DNA from: Eutrigla gurnardus
Taxonomy: Eukaryota; Chordata; Actinopteri; Perciformes; Triglidae
Direction of reading: 5' to 3'
Assembly: GCA_963514095.1 (NCBI GenBank)
Contig: OY741271.1
Coordinates: 20,593,061-20,657,060 of the forward strand
DNA length: 64,000 bases
Shown: in pieces, positions 24,526 to 39,907 of the stretch
How the letters are laid out: the number at the start of each line of letters is the position of its first letter
Position numbering within the stretch: the stretch's first letter is position 1
Program-made: the position numbers and the translations under genes
The notes under the pieces: model-generated
The model's database searches: none
Told to the model about the DNA's origin: nothing
The model's input: only the letters and a program-made list of their open reading frames with translations

Positions 24526-25155
24526 GTAGCCAGCGATGATGGTTGGCTAGTCAGTTCCACTCTCACACCGATAAATAACGTAAACGTTATAATGATGGAT
24601 GCCTGGGTGTCCATAGAGTGAGGTCGGTCTTCCACCCTGATGATTCGGGGTTTACATTCAAACAGGGAAGATGCAGGTCTGATCTCTTTGCTTAGTTAGT
24701 CCACTCCTTTTGGGCCGGTGTGAAGGCTGTCCGTCGAACCAAAGTGGAACTAAACAAGCCGAGCGAAAAATGCATGAAACCTTGGTTTGAGTCCGCTTTC
24801 AAGCAGACTATGGCGTGAAAGTAAACGAAGGCTTTTTATGATAGCAGATATGTGATTGTAGCATTTGTGCGTATCCATCTGCTCATGGTGGAACCTGTTC
24901 AGCAATCAATCTTATAGATGTGTTGAAGACCACACATAAGCATAGTTTATTTATAGGTCTCAAGCTGTTAAAATGTTGCTCTGACTCCATGTAAGTTGTC
25001 AGCTCTTTAGTCATCTAATACGCCTCATTGGTGTGTCCCTGCACCATTCATCCGGGAGGGAGCTTTTGCACAGTCCTGCCTCTACCATTTTTCATCACGA
25101 CATGCGCTTGTTTAACAGAACTAATAATCCTTATAATTGTCTATTCATCAAAGTT
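24526..25155. other. Intergenic DNA with unnamed repeat
   Basis: The segment near 24700-24840 (GGGCCGGTGTGAAGGCTGTCC region) looks like part of a fish transposon by composition. I cannot assign it. Confidence 0.3.
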
Positions 25156-25185
25156 TTAGGTTTAGGGTTAGGTTTAGGGTTAGGG
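25156..25185 (+). repeat. Telomere-like interstitial repeat
   Basis: Five consecutive units alternating between TTAGG, TTTAGGG and TTAGGG make a 30-bp array close to the vertebrate telomere motif. It is too short and degenerate to be a functional telomere. Confidence 0.7.
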
Positions 25186-26739
25186 CAGGGGCACAACTAC
25201 CCAGTGTCAGAGGGGTTCGCAGCAACAATTTTGGCCAATTCCAATGTAACATTAAATGAGTGCAGAAATGATTTAGAAACGCACAATTTACACAACTTGC
25301 CCAATTTGTCCTTTTGCCCTTTTACTCCCATACCCCCCCTCCCCCCCTTCACAGCAGAAGCCAGATTCGAAACAACCTGAATCTCAGAGTTGGAGGAACA
25401 GCGAGGAAGAAAAAAAAAAAACACCTTCAGACACATGTGCTGGTTGCTATTAGACGTGGTGCCCTGTTGCTGTGGGAAAGGTCTCATCTGGAGATTTCAT
25501 GGCTGCATGGATGGTAATCTAATAATTCACACGTAGACCACTGGTATCTCTCCAGGCTGCCCACAGTGATCTGGCTCGACTTAGCTCAATTTGCAACAGG
25601 AGTCCCTGCTCCCTCCGCCAAGTACAGGAAATATCTGAGCACACTAATGCTCTGCTAGCAAACACTGCACGAAAATATGACCGTGATTACTGTGCGGCGC
25701 AGAGGTTACGTAAGGCTGTAAGCCATTCATTAAGCAAGATGTTTTTAAACATTTCTAAAATCTGCATTTGGCACTCAACGGCCTCTCAGTAAATGATTTT
25801 GGTTGTGTTCTAATTTTGTACACGTGGCAGATTATCTCCGATTCACCTTTCCTGTTTACAGTGAAGCCTGCAGCTAATTTGCCTTCAATGAAATACATTT
25901 TAAAAAATGACGCAACGTTTTTGTTTTGTAGACTTTATAGTTTTTCTCCCACGTTTTAAACGCCCACGCCCACCCATCTGACTGTTGCATGTGTAATGTG
26001 GGATTATGCTGAGGGTCTTTTAACGAATGATTCCGCCCACATGGGTTTCAATTTAGATAAGAGACTTGCTGTTTGCGTAACGGCTGTGCTGCGATGCTTC
26101 TTTGGAGCTTATATGTCAACTGAGGTCATCCTGTATCACCGCCGGTCCAATTTACAGCTGAGAGGATGAGAAGCTCAAAATGGTTTTGGTGTAGTTATAG
26201 AAAATATATAAATATATAATAATAAATCTGGTTCATCTGTTATTGCTCTGACATCAGCAGCAACATGTATAGTATCTGATAATCCAGTGACACAGAAAAG
26301 ACACAGAACTACCAGCTTTTGTTACAAATAAACAATAATATTGACATTTTTCTGACAGAATCATATGACGGCCACCAGATTTTTGCGGCTTGTGTGAAAA
26401 TGAGGACAGAACAGTAATACCTCAAGGCAGAAACACACAGGAAGCAGATGAAGAAAAGAAAAATGAGTTTGACAAGATGACAATGAACAGCCACATATAC
26501 TATAAGTCTATGTCGCCTTGATACGACACAGGACTGAGTAAAGTGTAATTCCACCCCATGAAAGGTGTCAATAATCAACGGCGATGAGCCGGAGAGTAAG
26601 CAGACGCAGTCTGTGTCGCCATCTGTTGCTCATCAGCCAGCACAGCAGGAACTCCTGCCTTACAGTCCCGGCCAACGTAGCAGTAATATGAGGTTGCAAG
26701 GAAGTAAAACTTTATTTAAAGAGAACACAGGTTACAGGG
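25186..26739. other. Intergenic DNA
   Basis: 25540-25720 has the look of a decayed retroelement (phrases on both sides of ACACTGCACGAAAATATGAC), but no conserved motif is clear. No gene seen. Confidence 0.35.
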
Positions 26740-26983
26740 CTTTTCATTGACACTGTACAGAAAACGTGCATCCAAGAAAAAACAAGACAAACATACAACA
26801 TAGAAAACTTAGGAACACTGACAGCAAACAGCAACCCCTTACCACGCGGATGGATCTTTAATCTTTAATAGATTGGACTTCATTGAAGCTTTCGAAATGA
26901 TAGAAAACCCCAACGATAAGTTAACTTTAACTTCATATGTATTACACAGACAATAAATGAATATTACGTAGAAAGAAAGAAAG
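26740..26983. repeat. 240-bp direct repeat, copy 2
   Basis: Same orientation as 23644-23885 and about 90% identical by eye, with small indels (an extra ATGATAGAAA-type insertion near 26895 and one more GAAA near 26975). Confidence 0.8.
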
Positions 26984-30124
<3,141 letters not shown>

Positions 30125-30264
30125 TTTGCAAATCTTTCTTTTTGTAACTTGCTTTTGCGTCGCATGTGCTTACATGCTTTTTTTAGACCAACATAGTAGT
30201 GAATGAGTGTGTCTCACTAGTGGTATCCAGAGCCACATGTGTAGGAGCAGCAGCTGCCGCAGAC

Positions 30265-30332
30265 TGGCAGGCAGGCAGGGAGGGAGGGAGGGAGGCAGGG
30301 AGGCAGGGAGGGAGGGAGGCAGGGAGGGAGGT
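30265..30332. repeat. (GGGA)n/(GGCA)n purine-rich repeat
   Basis: Tandem GGCA and GGGA units, strongly purine on the plus strand. Runs of three G recur every four bases. Confidence 0.85.
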
Positions 30333-32440
30333 GCCAATGGGTTAAGAGCTAAAGCGGCTTGGCCCAGATGAATATGGCTCTCAGGCTCCCTGCCAATCAA
30401 AGCCCAGCCAACAGCCCACTCTCAGTGACAGGGCAGGGGAACAGTCAGTTAGGCCAGAGGTTCTCAAAGTGGGGTCCGGGGACCCATGGGGGTCCGGGAC
30501 CCATAGCCAGGGGGTTCGCAAATTAATTTGCTATAAATTATCAAATTGTGCCGTATCATTAAATAATGCATATCTACAGATGGGGACCATTTGTGCCAAT
30601 AAAACAAGCATATTGTGTCCATTACTCCCACCCACGTTAACTTTGGGCCAATAGAAACTCTGATATGATTGTGACGCATCACGTCAATCTGTCAGTCACA
30701 CTTCACTCCCGCTGCTGCTTTGCTTGGCTGAGGCCTATTAGCCAGCTAGCTCGCTGGCGACCGTGGAGAAATATTTGAGTCAGTCCACATCGTCAAGTGA
30801 CGCTGAGCCCAAACTAGCCAAATTGAGAAAATATGTCAACAGTTATACTGACATGACATTTTCATATCGTCGCATGCCTACATTATAGAGTAAAAGGCTT
30901 CATTATCGTATTATTGTGGTTATTATATACTTTTTTCCCATGTTCTTGCGACCTGCAATGTAATCCTCCTTCATCTTCCATTTACACACCATTTCAGCAT
31001 CCTTCAACATTATTCTTTTCTCTTCTTCTCTCTTCTATTCTGACAGCTTTCTTATGTGTCTGGCAGTTATTACGGCTAGTGTTTAAAACATCAGAGAGAT
31101 CTCAGCACTATAACGCGAACATGATGCCTGTAGCAGATTTCAAGTCGGCAAGGATAAAGTCCCTCTGCCAGAACTCAGAGATCATCTAATTTGAGATGGC
31201 ATACAGTTCACTGTGACATAATGGCAAGCATACAAATACTAATGGTTTGGAAACAAGCTTTCATCCATTACATGCCAGTTGTGTTTTCAGCCGGCTATCT
31301 TAGTTGCTAGGCAGGTGGTGTGGATTAGGGATGCTCTCTCTTCTGTATGATACGTGCATCATAGAAGAACGTATAATCCATAAGCCTGCAGCTTTTTAGT
31401 CTTTTAACAGCCACCTGTACGTCCAATCTTTTCATGGTTGCCTCACATTCTAGCCTCTCAGCACTTTACTACTCTAATCATCTTCCTGTTTTGTCCCATT
31501 GTCCCCTTTGACATTCGTCACAATCTCTTATGTTTGTCCTTAAGCCACCTCTCCTCGGCTGATGAAGCTGCCTTCCTTAATAATTGTAAGTTCAGTGCCA
31601 CTCAGGGACATTTAGGCGACCCCCCCATGCAATTTATTGATGGAAATGGTGTGCATTGTCAGGGTGATTTCAGTTGTGTGTCGTGTATATACACCATGCT
31701 GTTGTAGAATTTGACTGAGTGGAAGCATAGTGAAAAAAGGAGCTGACCATGTGTTGTAAGGGCATTTGAAACATGCTGTCTCTGAGTTAAATAGGTATGA
31801 TATCAGTCGAAGGCATTTTCAGCAAGCCAGCTACATGTTTTAAATTGTCTATCAGCACAGTGTGATCTATTCTTTAAATCAAGGAAGTACTGTTATCCAT
31901 AAATCCATTAGCAGTCAAGTATTGTCATTTAGATAAATAACTAAATTAAGCTTAAATTATCTCTGCTAAGCACCTAGACAAAAACAAATGATGCAAACAT
32001 CAGGCCAGTCATGCAGTAACGCCGATGGGCTTACAAGTTCAGCGAGTTATACAAGTGTAGCCTGCAGCCCTTGAACAGATAATGGCCTATGAAAAATATA
32101 AAGGAGAGAAGTAATGTGCAGGGGGGGGAATAACAAAAGAGGGATGGATTCGCTGTAATGAAATGGAATCTCATCCTCCATCTGAAAAGAACATCACAAG
32201 AGATGCTTAATCTCAGGAGGCAGGACTTTGTCAACTGACGTGCATCCCCACTGTCTCTCAATCCCTCTCCATCCATCCATCTCTCATGATGAGATGGATG
32301 ATGATGAACGTGCGTGAGAGAGGGAGGGAGGGATGGAGGGATAATACCTCCTGAAAACATGATGACAGTTGTCATTGGGGGTTGATGCACAGAGACCGGG
32401 AGCGTGCATGTGGATGAAACCAAGCCTCTCTCAGTCTCTC
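30333..32440. other. Intergenic DNA upstream of slc12a5
   Basis: No exon recognised. In mammals an alternative first exon (KCC2a) lies upstream; I could not find its RFTV-type coding sequence here. The segment near 30840-30880 (TTTTCATATCGTCGCATGCC) belongs to the 10530-10670 repeat family. Confidence 0.4.
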
Positions 32441-32693
32441 CATCCTCCTGCTGAAGAGAGGCACATGGCATCACGCAACAGACAAGACATGTAAAAGAGA
32501 GGATGAAATATTGCTTCTTCTTTCTGCTGAGCTACCAGAGGCAAGAGAGAAAAAAAAGAGGCAGTGAGACGCAGAGGTGAAGCAGCATCTCGTGGTTGAC
32601 TCCAGCTCAACCAGCATCCAGCTTCTTCTTTTTTCCTCAAAGTAACAGCATCAGGAGCCGTGCTCAGTGTGCGCTGCCTGAGGAGGACAGCGG
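32441..32693 (+). promoter_or_regulatory. Probable slc12a5 5' leader and core promoter
   Basis: Purine-rich DNA just before the KCC2b-type ATG. An in-frame TGA at 32679-32681 bounds the reading frame on the 5' side. The transcription start cannot be placed. Confidence 0.4.
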
Positions 32694-35600
32694 ATGCTGA
32701 ACAACATGACGGACTGCGAGGAGGGAGAGGGGGGACCCAACAGCCAGGGTGAGTGACGAAACCTGGCCACGGACCCATGAGACAGTGTGGATGTGGGTGT
32801 GTGTGTGTGAGTGTCAGCATGGGTGCTGAATATTCAATCACACACGTGTGAGAAAGTTGGGAAACAAGATTATGTCATTTCCTCTGCCTCATGCGTGAAG
32901 AGCTAACAGAGATAGAGATAACGCATTGCCTGCAAAACCGTTCGAAACACGTTTTTCTCGCAGTTTTTAGACTCATATGTCAAGTCAATGTCCCACTTGG
33001 CTCAGGCAGTCAAACACATCACTACTTTACCTTCTTCCCTTTTTGATGCCAATAGATGTGGGAGGAACTAGGAATGGGAGAATAAAAAAACATGGCTAAT
33101 CTGTAGCTAATCATTTATCATTTGCAACAATGTTGTTATGGAGGATTAGAGAAAAACAAAAGGACATTTCGAGAAAATTAATAGAGCCATTAAAGCCGGC
33201 ACAAGAACAATGCAGTGGCTCGGGATGAGACCATTTTATCACTTAAAAATAAGTGATTAGTAAGTACCATTCACGCCAGTATTAAGCCATTCGGCTGATA
33301 GCCCTATCTTGACCAATGTTGACCATCGCTAAAAATGCTTCTGAGGGGGTATTTGGCTGGACGTCATGGTGGAAATGACCCTAGGGTGCATTTGACTCCG
33401 AACCATCACTTTAACAAAATATACAGTGAAGTTTTTAAGCCATTTTTTAATTATTTTGGCCAGGATAGTTGTAACGTGAACTTCTTATATCGTCATGCGT
33501 TTCATGCAAACGAAAGGTTAGTGCTGTTTTACCTCTACACACTTTTTTGAAGCAGCCTCGCTTGTCTCAGCGTCATCAGGGAATGAGAGGAAACTCAAGA
33601 GTAAACGAGGCCTGACATTGACTGGACACAAATCGTATTGTTCCACACATGTTAAGAGAATGGGAACAGTGGATGTGCTCCAGCCAAGCACCCGTCCACT
33701 CCATCACAGCCCCCCTGGAGATACGTTGCAGACTTTTCTGACGTTATTTTGTTTTGTTTTCAAAAGATGTGTGGTCAAGTGGATGGATGGAATTTCACAT
33801 TTTGCTGCTGTAGATTGGTTTCAGATGTGACCCGCTAGAGGTTCATGTGCCTTACTGTGCCATGTCAAACACTTACAGCGCTCTAGAAAAAGGTCTGCAG
33901 TGGTCTGAGTGCAGCCCCTGCAGAGCGTCGGGGGAAACTCTTTACTCTCAAACTCTTTCATTCCTCCCTCCATCAAGGACATCTGGCCAGGGGCAATATC
34001 TGCCTCTCGTAATGGTGGCTCCGAGTGTTTGTGTGTGTATACACTCAGTGTGCATGCAAATATGTCTTGCATGCCACCTTTCCATTTATATTGCGATCTT
34101 TAAGGTGTAGAACAACCCTTTTTAATTTTTTTTTTTACTAAATTCAACTTTAATGTTGCTTTCATTCGTTACTACAGTTGCAATGATTTATGGACAGAAA
34201 ATTAATTTGCCACTTCTTTGACAATTGGTTGATCGTTTCAGTAATTTTTCAAGCAAACACATTGCGTGAATTTATTTTACCAATTTTTGTGCATTGACAA
34301 CAGTTCACCTTCCACACACACACACACACAAATTCCTCCTAATATTTTATCTGAATGTACGGAATAAAACTTTTTTTATTTTTCTTGATAAAGAAGTACA
34401 TTTTTGTTATTTTTGTTGGATGTGTTGTGTGAGGGAGACAGTTAGTTTCAAACCACTTGTTGTGTTGCAGAGATCTTGACTATCTTTGGCTTCTTTGCTG
34501 ATGTTGGCTATGGCTCGGACATAGAGTGGGTCGTCAACTAATGAGGTTGTGGGTTTGATCCCCGACTCTTCCAGACCACAGGTCGTAGTGTCCTTTGGTA
34601 ATACGCTGAATCCTAAATTGCTCCCGAAGGCTGTGGGAATTGGTGGATTTTGACATGTAATGTAATGTAATGTTCTTTGCGCTTTGCCGAAAGGGATTTG
34701 TTTTGAGAATCTGCGCATGTGCAGCCACGGCTAATGTTTATTTGTAATAGGAAAAACTTCCCTCCCACTGGAGGAGCTTATTCTGTTTTATTGTATTGGC
34801 TTGCTCCCTCAAATCAAAAATAACCTGCAGTGGTATTTATCAATCTAGATTAGTTTCACTGTGTGAGTTGCATGGTTTTGGAGATATTGGCCAGAGACAT
34901 GTCTTCTTTACAATATAATTGGAAGTTCTGGCACTTGGCTTGTGGGGCTCAAAGCGCCAACAACAGCAATGTTTTTTTCCAGAAATCATGACCCGGTTAC
35001 ACAAGACAATCCACAGACTTTGTGAGTGTTTCATGTAGGAACTGATATGAACTAATAGTTCCTAATTAGTGTAAAAGAAAAAAACGTCCCAGAAAATAAG
35101 AAATTATCTTGCATCCTTTTTCACCTGGAGAGACTTGCTCAGTAGATTTAATTAGGTTACACGTTAGAGCATTGAGGCGATTCTCATTTTACCTCAGTCA
35201 AAGAGGAAAACAACGCTCACGGCTCTTATGTTGTGGCCATAATGAGGTGCTGTCCTTTGAGCTAGGTGTTGGCATTTTTACTATCCGAGTTGGGCTTGTT
35301 AGCATGCTAACATTTGCTATTAATTAACATTAAACACAAAGGGATGTTGTTACTTTTGCCAGCGGAATGATCTAAGACATAATTGACATGTGTGGTTGCA
35401 TGAGGTAGATCACTCCACAACGGAGAGTAACTACTTCTTTGTTAAACCATTACATCACAGGGGGGAATCATGTGGTGGTATTCACGGCTCACTGGAAAGG
35501 GATGTGAAATGACCACACAGAACAAGAGGGTACTAATGACTAGAAAAACCATCTCATTACATTCCTGCCTGTTTTAACAGAGCAGGTGAGATGACAGATT

Positions 35601-37122
35601 TACGAGATCCCTGAAGGCCCCGCGCTCTCCCCTTCCTGGTGAAAACATTGCAGAGTGTCCAAGAATTCCTTTTCTTGTAGTATGTGTGTGGGAACTTCTT
35701 CATTATCATTTAAAGGTCCCAGATTATGAAAAACAGGTTTTCTCTGGTCTCTACACCTATAATCTGGTCCTCCCTGAGCTTGTCAACTCCCAGGACGAGG
35801 AAAACAAGCGGCTCCTGCATGGTCTCTGCAGCCCACCCACTGGTACAACGGCGCTCCTACAGGCTGTTCAGATCCTGTTGTTACGTAACGGATGGGAGTC
35901 ATTTGCATAGGCTGAACTCCTCTGCACGATAATAGGAGATATCCAAGAGGGGGCGTTTCACAACACAGCAGGGAGAGCGCAGCCCGACTTACCGGTCATG
36001 CCGCAGGGTGATCCGGCTGGTTCTCCGTGAATAAATCCCGGTGCGGGTGAAGCTGGAGACAATCCTCCCTCTGTCTCACACGTTCTGGTGTGTCTTCACT
36101 GCTGCCTCCGATTGGACGGAACCCGGGGCCGCGTGTCCGACAGAGCGCCGTGCACGACGGTCCGGGTCTGGTCTCTTGCGTTTCATTTTTAATGACAATG
36201 TGCCAGTCCGTGTTAGCTTGTATGTGTGTGCTAACCACTTCACATCGGACTGCTTCAGTAACGAGGGTCAGTACAAAGCTGGCTTTGCCTCGACACTGAC
36301 CCTCGTAAAAGGATCTGTTCCAACCATACGGGACCAGCAACTTCACCTGAGCCACATAGGTGAGCCATAGAGATGTATCCACCACAAACATTGGCGCATG
36401 CTGCCGCTAGCGTAAGCAGCATCCTCTCCGTCTCTCCGAGTAGGCGATGACAGACGGAGCTCATTAGCATTTAAAGGTGCAGGCACAGAAACAGCCTGTT
36501 CTCAGGAGAGCTCATTTGAGCAACTTTTAGACAGCTGAAATTCAAGACCACGGATGGGTTTGGGGCAATGCATATCGAATACAGTGTTGTTGGATCTCTG
36601 ACAGCTGCATGGAATTGATGAAAAACAGCATAATATGGGATCTTTAACCGATTACATTTGAAGACTGACTTGGAAGAATAAAAGCCATACCTTTGCTAAA
36701 AATAGCAAATTTATTTAAGTTGTTGTGCAAATGGAGTATGCTCAGAGTCACCAGTTTATTAGGCAAATCTCACGGCCATTAGGGGGCGACACCTCTGGTT
36801 GCAAAAAGTAATCAGATTATATGCAAATCTAAGAGAATGACCCTACTTCTAACTTTATTATTTTCTTATCTCAGTTTGATTGTAAACACGAGTTTATGGT
36901 CTCAATGATTTCAAGTCTTCTTCAATACAGCATTATGTTCATGCCAGCTCAACTTTAAATTTTTTTCTAAAAGTATAAGAAGTAAAAGAAGTTGTAGTCG
37001 TTCCACTCACAATGTTGTATTTATCGTATGTTTATATATTTTTGGAATATTACTGCTGTTTTAGTGCTGCCAAACTGGAGCTCATTTAACTACTATATGT
37101 ATATGTGTATAAATATGTATAT

Positions 37123-37153
<31 letters not shown>

Positions 37154-39812
37154 CACACACACACACAAAATAGTAATTAATAAGACTCGTATCTATAGCT
37201 GTAGATAAATGGAGTGGAATAAAAAAAAGTGCAACACAACCTCCAGAGATCTAATGGAGGAAATAAATAAATTAAGTAGATGCAGGCTAAATATAAGAAA
37301 GATGTTTTAATACCTTGAGCGAGGCGTCTAATCTTCAACTATCCTAATTAGGATAGAGTGATACATTAATGTCTTTAAAATGGATGAAACAGTAGTCATT
37401 CACAGCGGCACTGTAGCCACCAAAATTGCTGCCATATCATCTGGAGCAGCTGGTGCAGGAGATAAACAAAGGTCATGTCAATGTCAAATTTTTGGCGGCG
37501 TTTATATAAAAGCATATAATGACACCATGTGTGAGTAATGTTGGGTTAGAAGTGAGGATTTTATTATAATTCTGTACGGATGAAAACAAATACACATGCA
37601 GAAGGATGCAAACAGATAATATTAACAGTTAACACTGAGCTCAAATCATATTTGCGGATTTGGACATGCAGACTGTTTTTAGACAAAACAAATCTTTAAT
37701 AAAATCAATCAAACTAATGTGAGGGTAGTGTTGTCGTCACATGGCACAACTGAATGTTCTTGCATGGTCTCATAATAGTCATGCCACATCTAATACAAAG
37801 TAATGATTTATACATAGAAGTGCTATAATCTCATTTATTTAAGATTTTATTTGACAATTTTCGGAAGAAATCATTTTACTTGTTGCCGAAATTTGCCATG
37901 AGGTTTGTTTGTTTTAGTGTTTAAGATGGTTGGGATTATGAATTTTAACATTTTTGACACATTGGCAGGTTTGCCAGCGCTGACACTCGTCTCGGTGTCC
38001 TTGTCATTTTGGTCACTCAATACGAGATATGGGGGCAGATGTTCTGGAATTTCCCTTTAGGGCTTTTTAGACTAGAGATTAAACCTTGGTTGTAAGTGAG
38101 TGCACACACACAGTATACAGTACAAAAGCAGGCGTTCTGAAAAGTTAGGGCAAAGTGAAGTCTGTTCATATAGAAGTCTATGATAAAACATTTACTTTAT
38201 GGTCTCAATCTCTAATTTCACATCTTCTTAAATACAGCATGATGTTCTTTTCATTTTTGTCTTAGGACCTTAACCCTTTCACAGCATGTTTTCAGTTCAT
38301 AAAAGTTACTAAACCAGTGGGTGATGTCGCGGTGACTACGTCCACTTCTTACATGGCAAAAAGAAGGCCGCCACAGTAGTGCAATAGTTCGCACTGTGGC
38401 CTCACTGTGATAGTTTGGGGATCTGTCCTGGGTGTAATCTGTTCATCTATAACTGCAGCCTGTTAAGGATTGCGGTGGCGCCTGGAGTCGATTCCAGCTG
38501 CCGAAGGCAGGGTTCACCCTGGTCAGGTCGCCAGTCTATCACGGTGCTCATACATAAAGCAATTAAGTCATCAATTCCCCTGCATGTCTTGTGGAAGGAA
38601 GCCAGAGAACATGCAAACTCCACACAGAAGGCTGCCAAAACACAAATTCAAACCACCGGCTCCCCTTGCTGTGAGGGGATCACAGTGCAAACCACCACAT
38701 AGTCAGTAATCTGCTGTTCTCCGCTTGGATATAGGATAAGGAGTTACAGATGATGGATGAATGAAAGTGCAAAAATAAATCATCCAAGTCAAGTAATCCA
38801 TAAAGTTGAACTCTGTTGTCAGTGCAAAAGTTGGCCAAACCCTTTCTGAGCTTTGCTTTGTTGTCGGCAGAAACAAGACGAGCTCCAGCTGTGATGGAGT
38901 TTGCAACTTTGCTGTGAACCAGACACATGCAGGCTCCGTCCATCTGCCCACCTTTGGGCAATGTGGCAGCATTACAGGCAAAGCTAATCTGGAATTAAAC
39001 CTATAACTGCATGACAGTCCAAACTTGAGTCTCTTTTTTATACTTTGGAGACCAACAAACCAGCTATTTCAATACTTTTGGAATTCCATTCAGCTTTCCC
39101 CAATCAAGAAGCATTTTCATTTGTTTAGGCACCCCATTTTTTGTTAGCTAAATGCTAACGTATTAGCTGGTATCTGTTTACCATGTTCGCCAACTTTGTT
39201 TGAAGTTAACATGGAGGTAAACGCTTTATTTTAATGTATTATTATCAGTTAACTATGCACCTATTAACGATGCCTTTTGAAGTTACCGGATCTAAAGATT
39301 TCAAACATTTCATATTAAGGTTACGTCCTTTATTATGCCCGTATTAACAGTTAACTGTGCTTTTCGCAGCTCTCCCCATCTGTAATGAGCACTATATGAG
39401 GACAAGGTTGATAAAATGTGAATTACAAGATGAGAAGAAAGTCCCAAAAATATACATCATTTTGAAGTAGCAGAAATGTGTCTTTCTAGAAGGACCTTTA
39501 TTAGTCCTGAAGGTTTACAATCACTAAAAACTCAATATATACAATAACAATATATATGATAATCTCACAACCCCTCGGATTCATCTCCTGACCCTCAGTG
39601 GGGGTCCCGACCTCCGGGTGGGGAATAAATACCGGTCGCTCTAATCGGTACGTGAACGTTATTGAAATGAATCTCTTCCATCAGGATGGTTTTAACTAAA
39701 TTGCTTTGCTTCCTGTTCTCCCTCTCAGGTGAATGATTAATGGCTGACAGTGGGGGGAATCTACTTAATTCTACTGGAAGGAATACTTCAACAGTTTTGT
39801 GGAATATGCTGA

Positions 39813-39907
<95 letters not shown>

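Noticed and set aside
32685..32702. REST/RE1-like site at the KCC2 start codon
   Set aside because: GGACAG and TGCTGAA halves are present but in a divergent arrangement and order, not the canonical RE1 layout.
38415..39006. Overlapping ORFs of about 66-95 codons on both strands
   Set aside because: Partly inside a degenerate SINE-type repeat; the remainder has no known motif.
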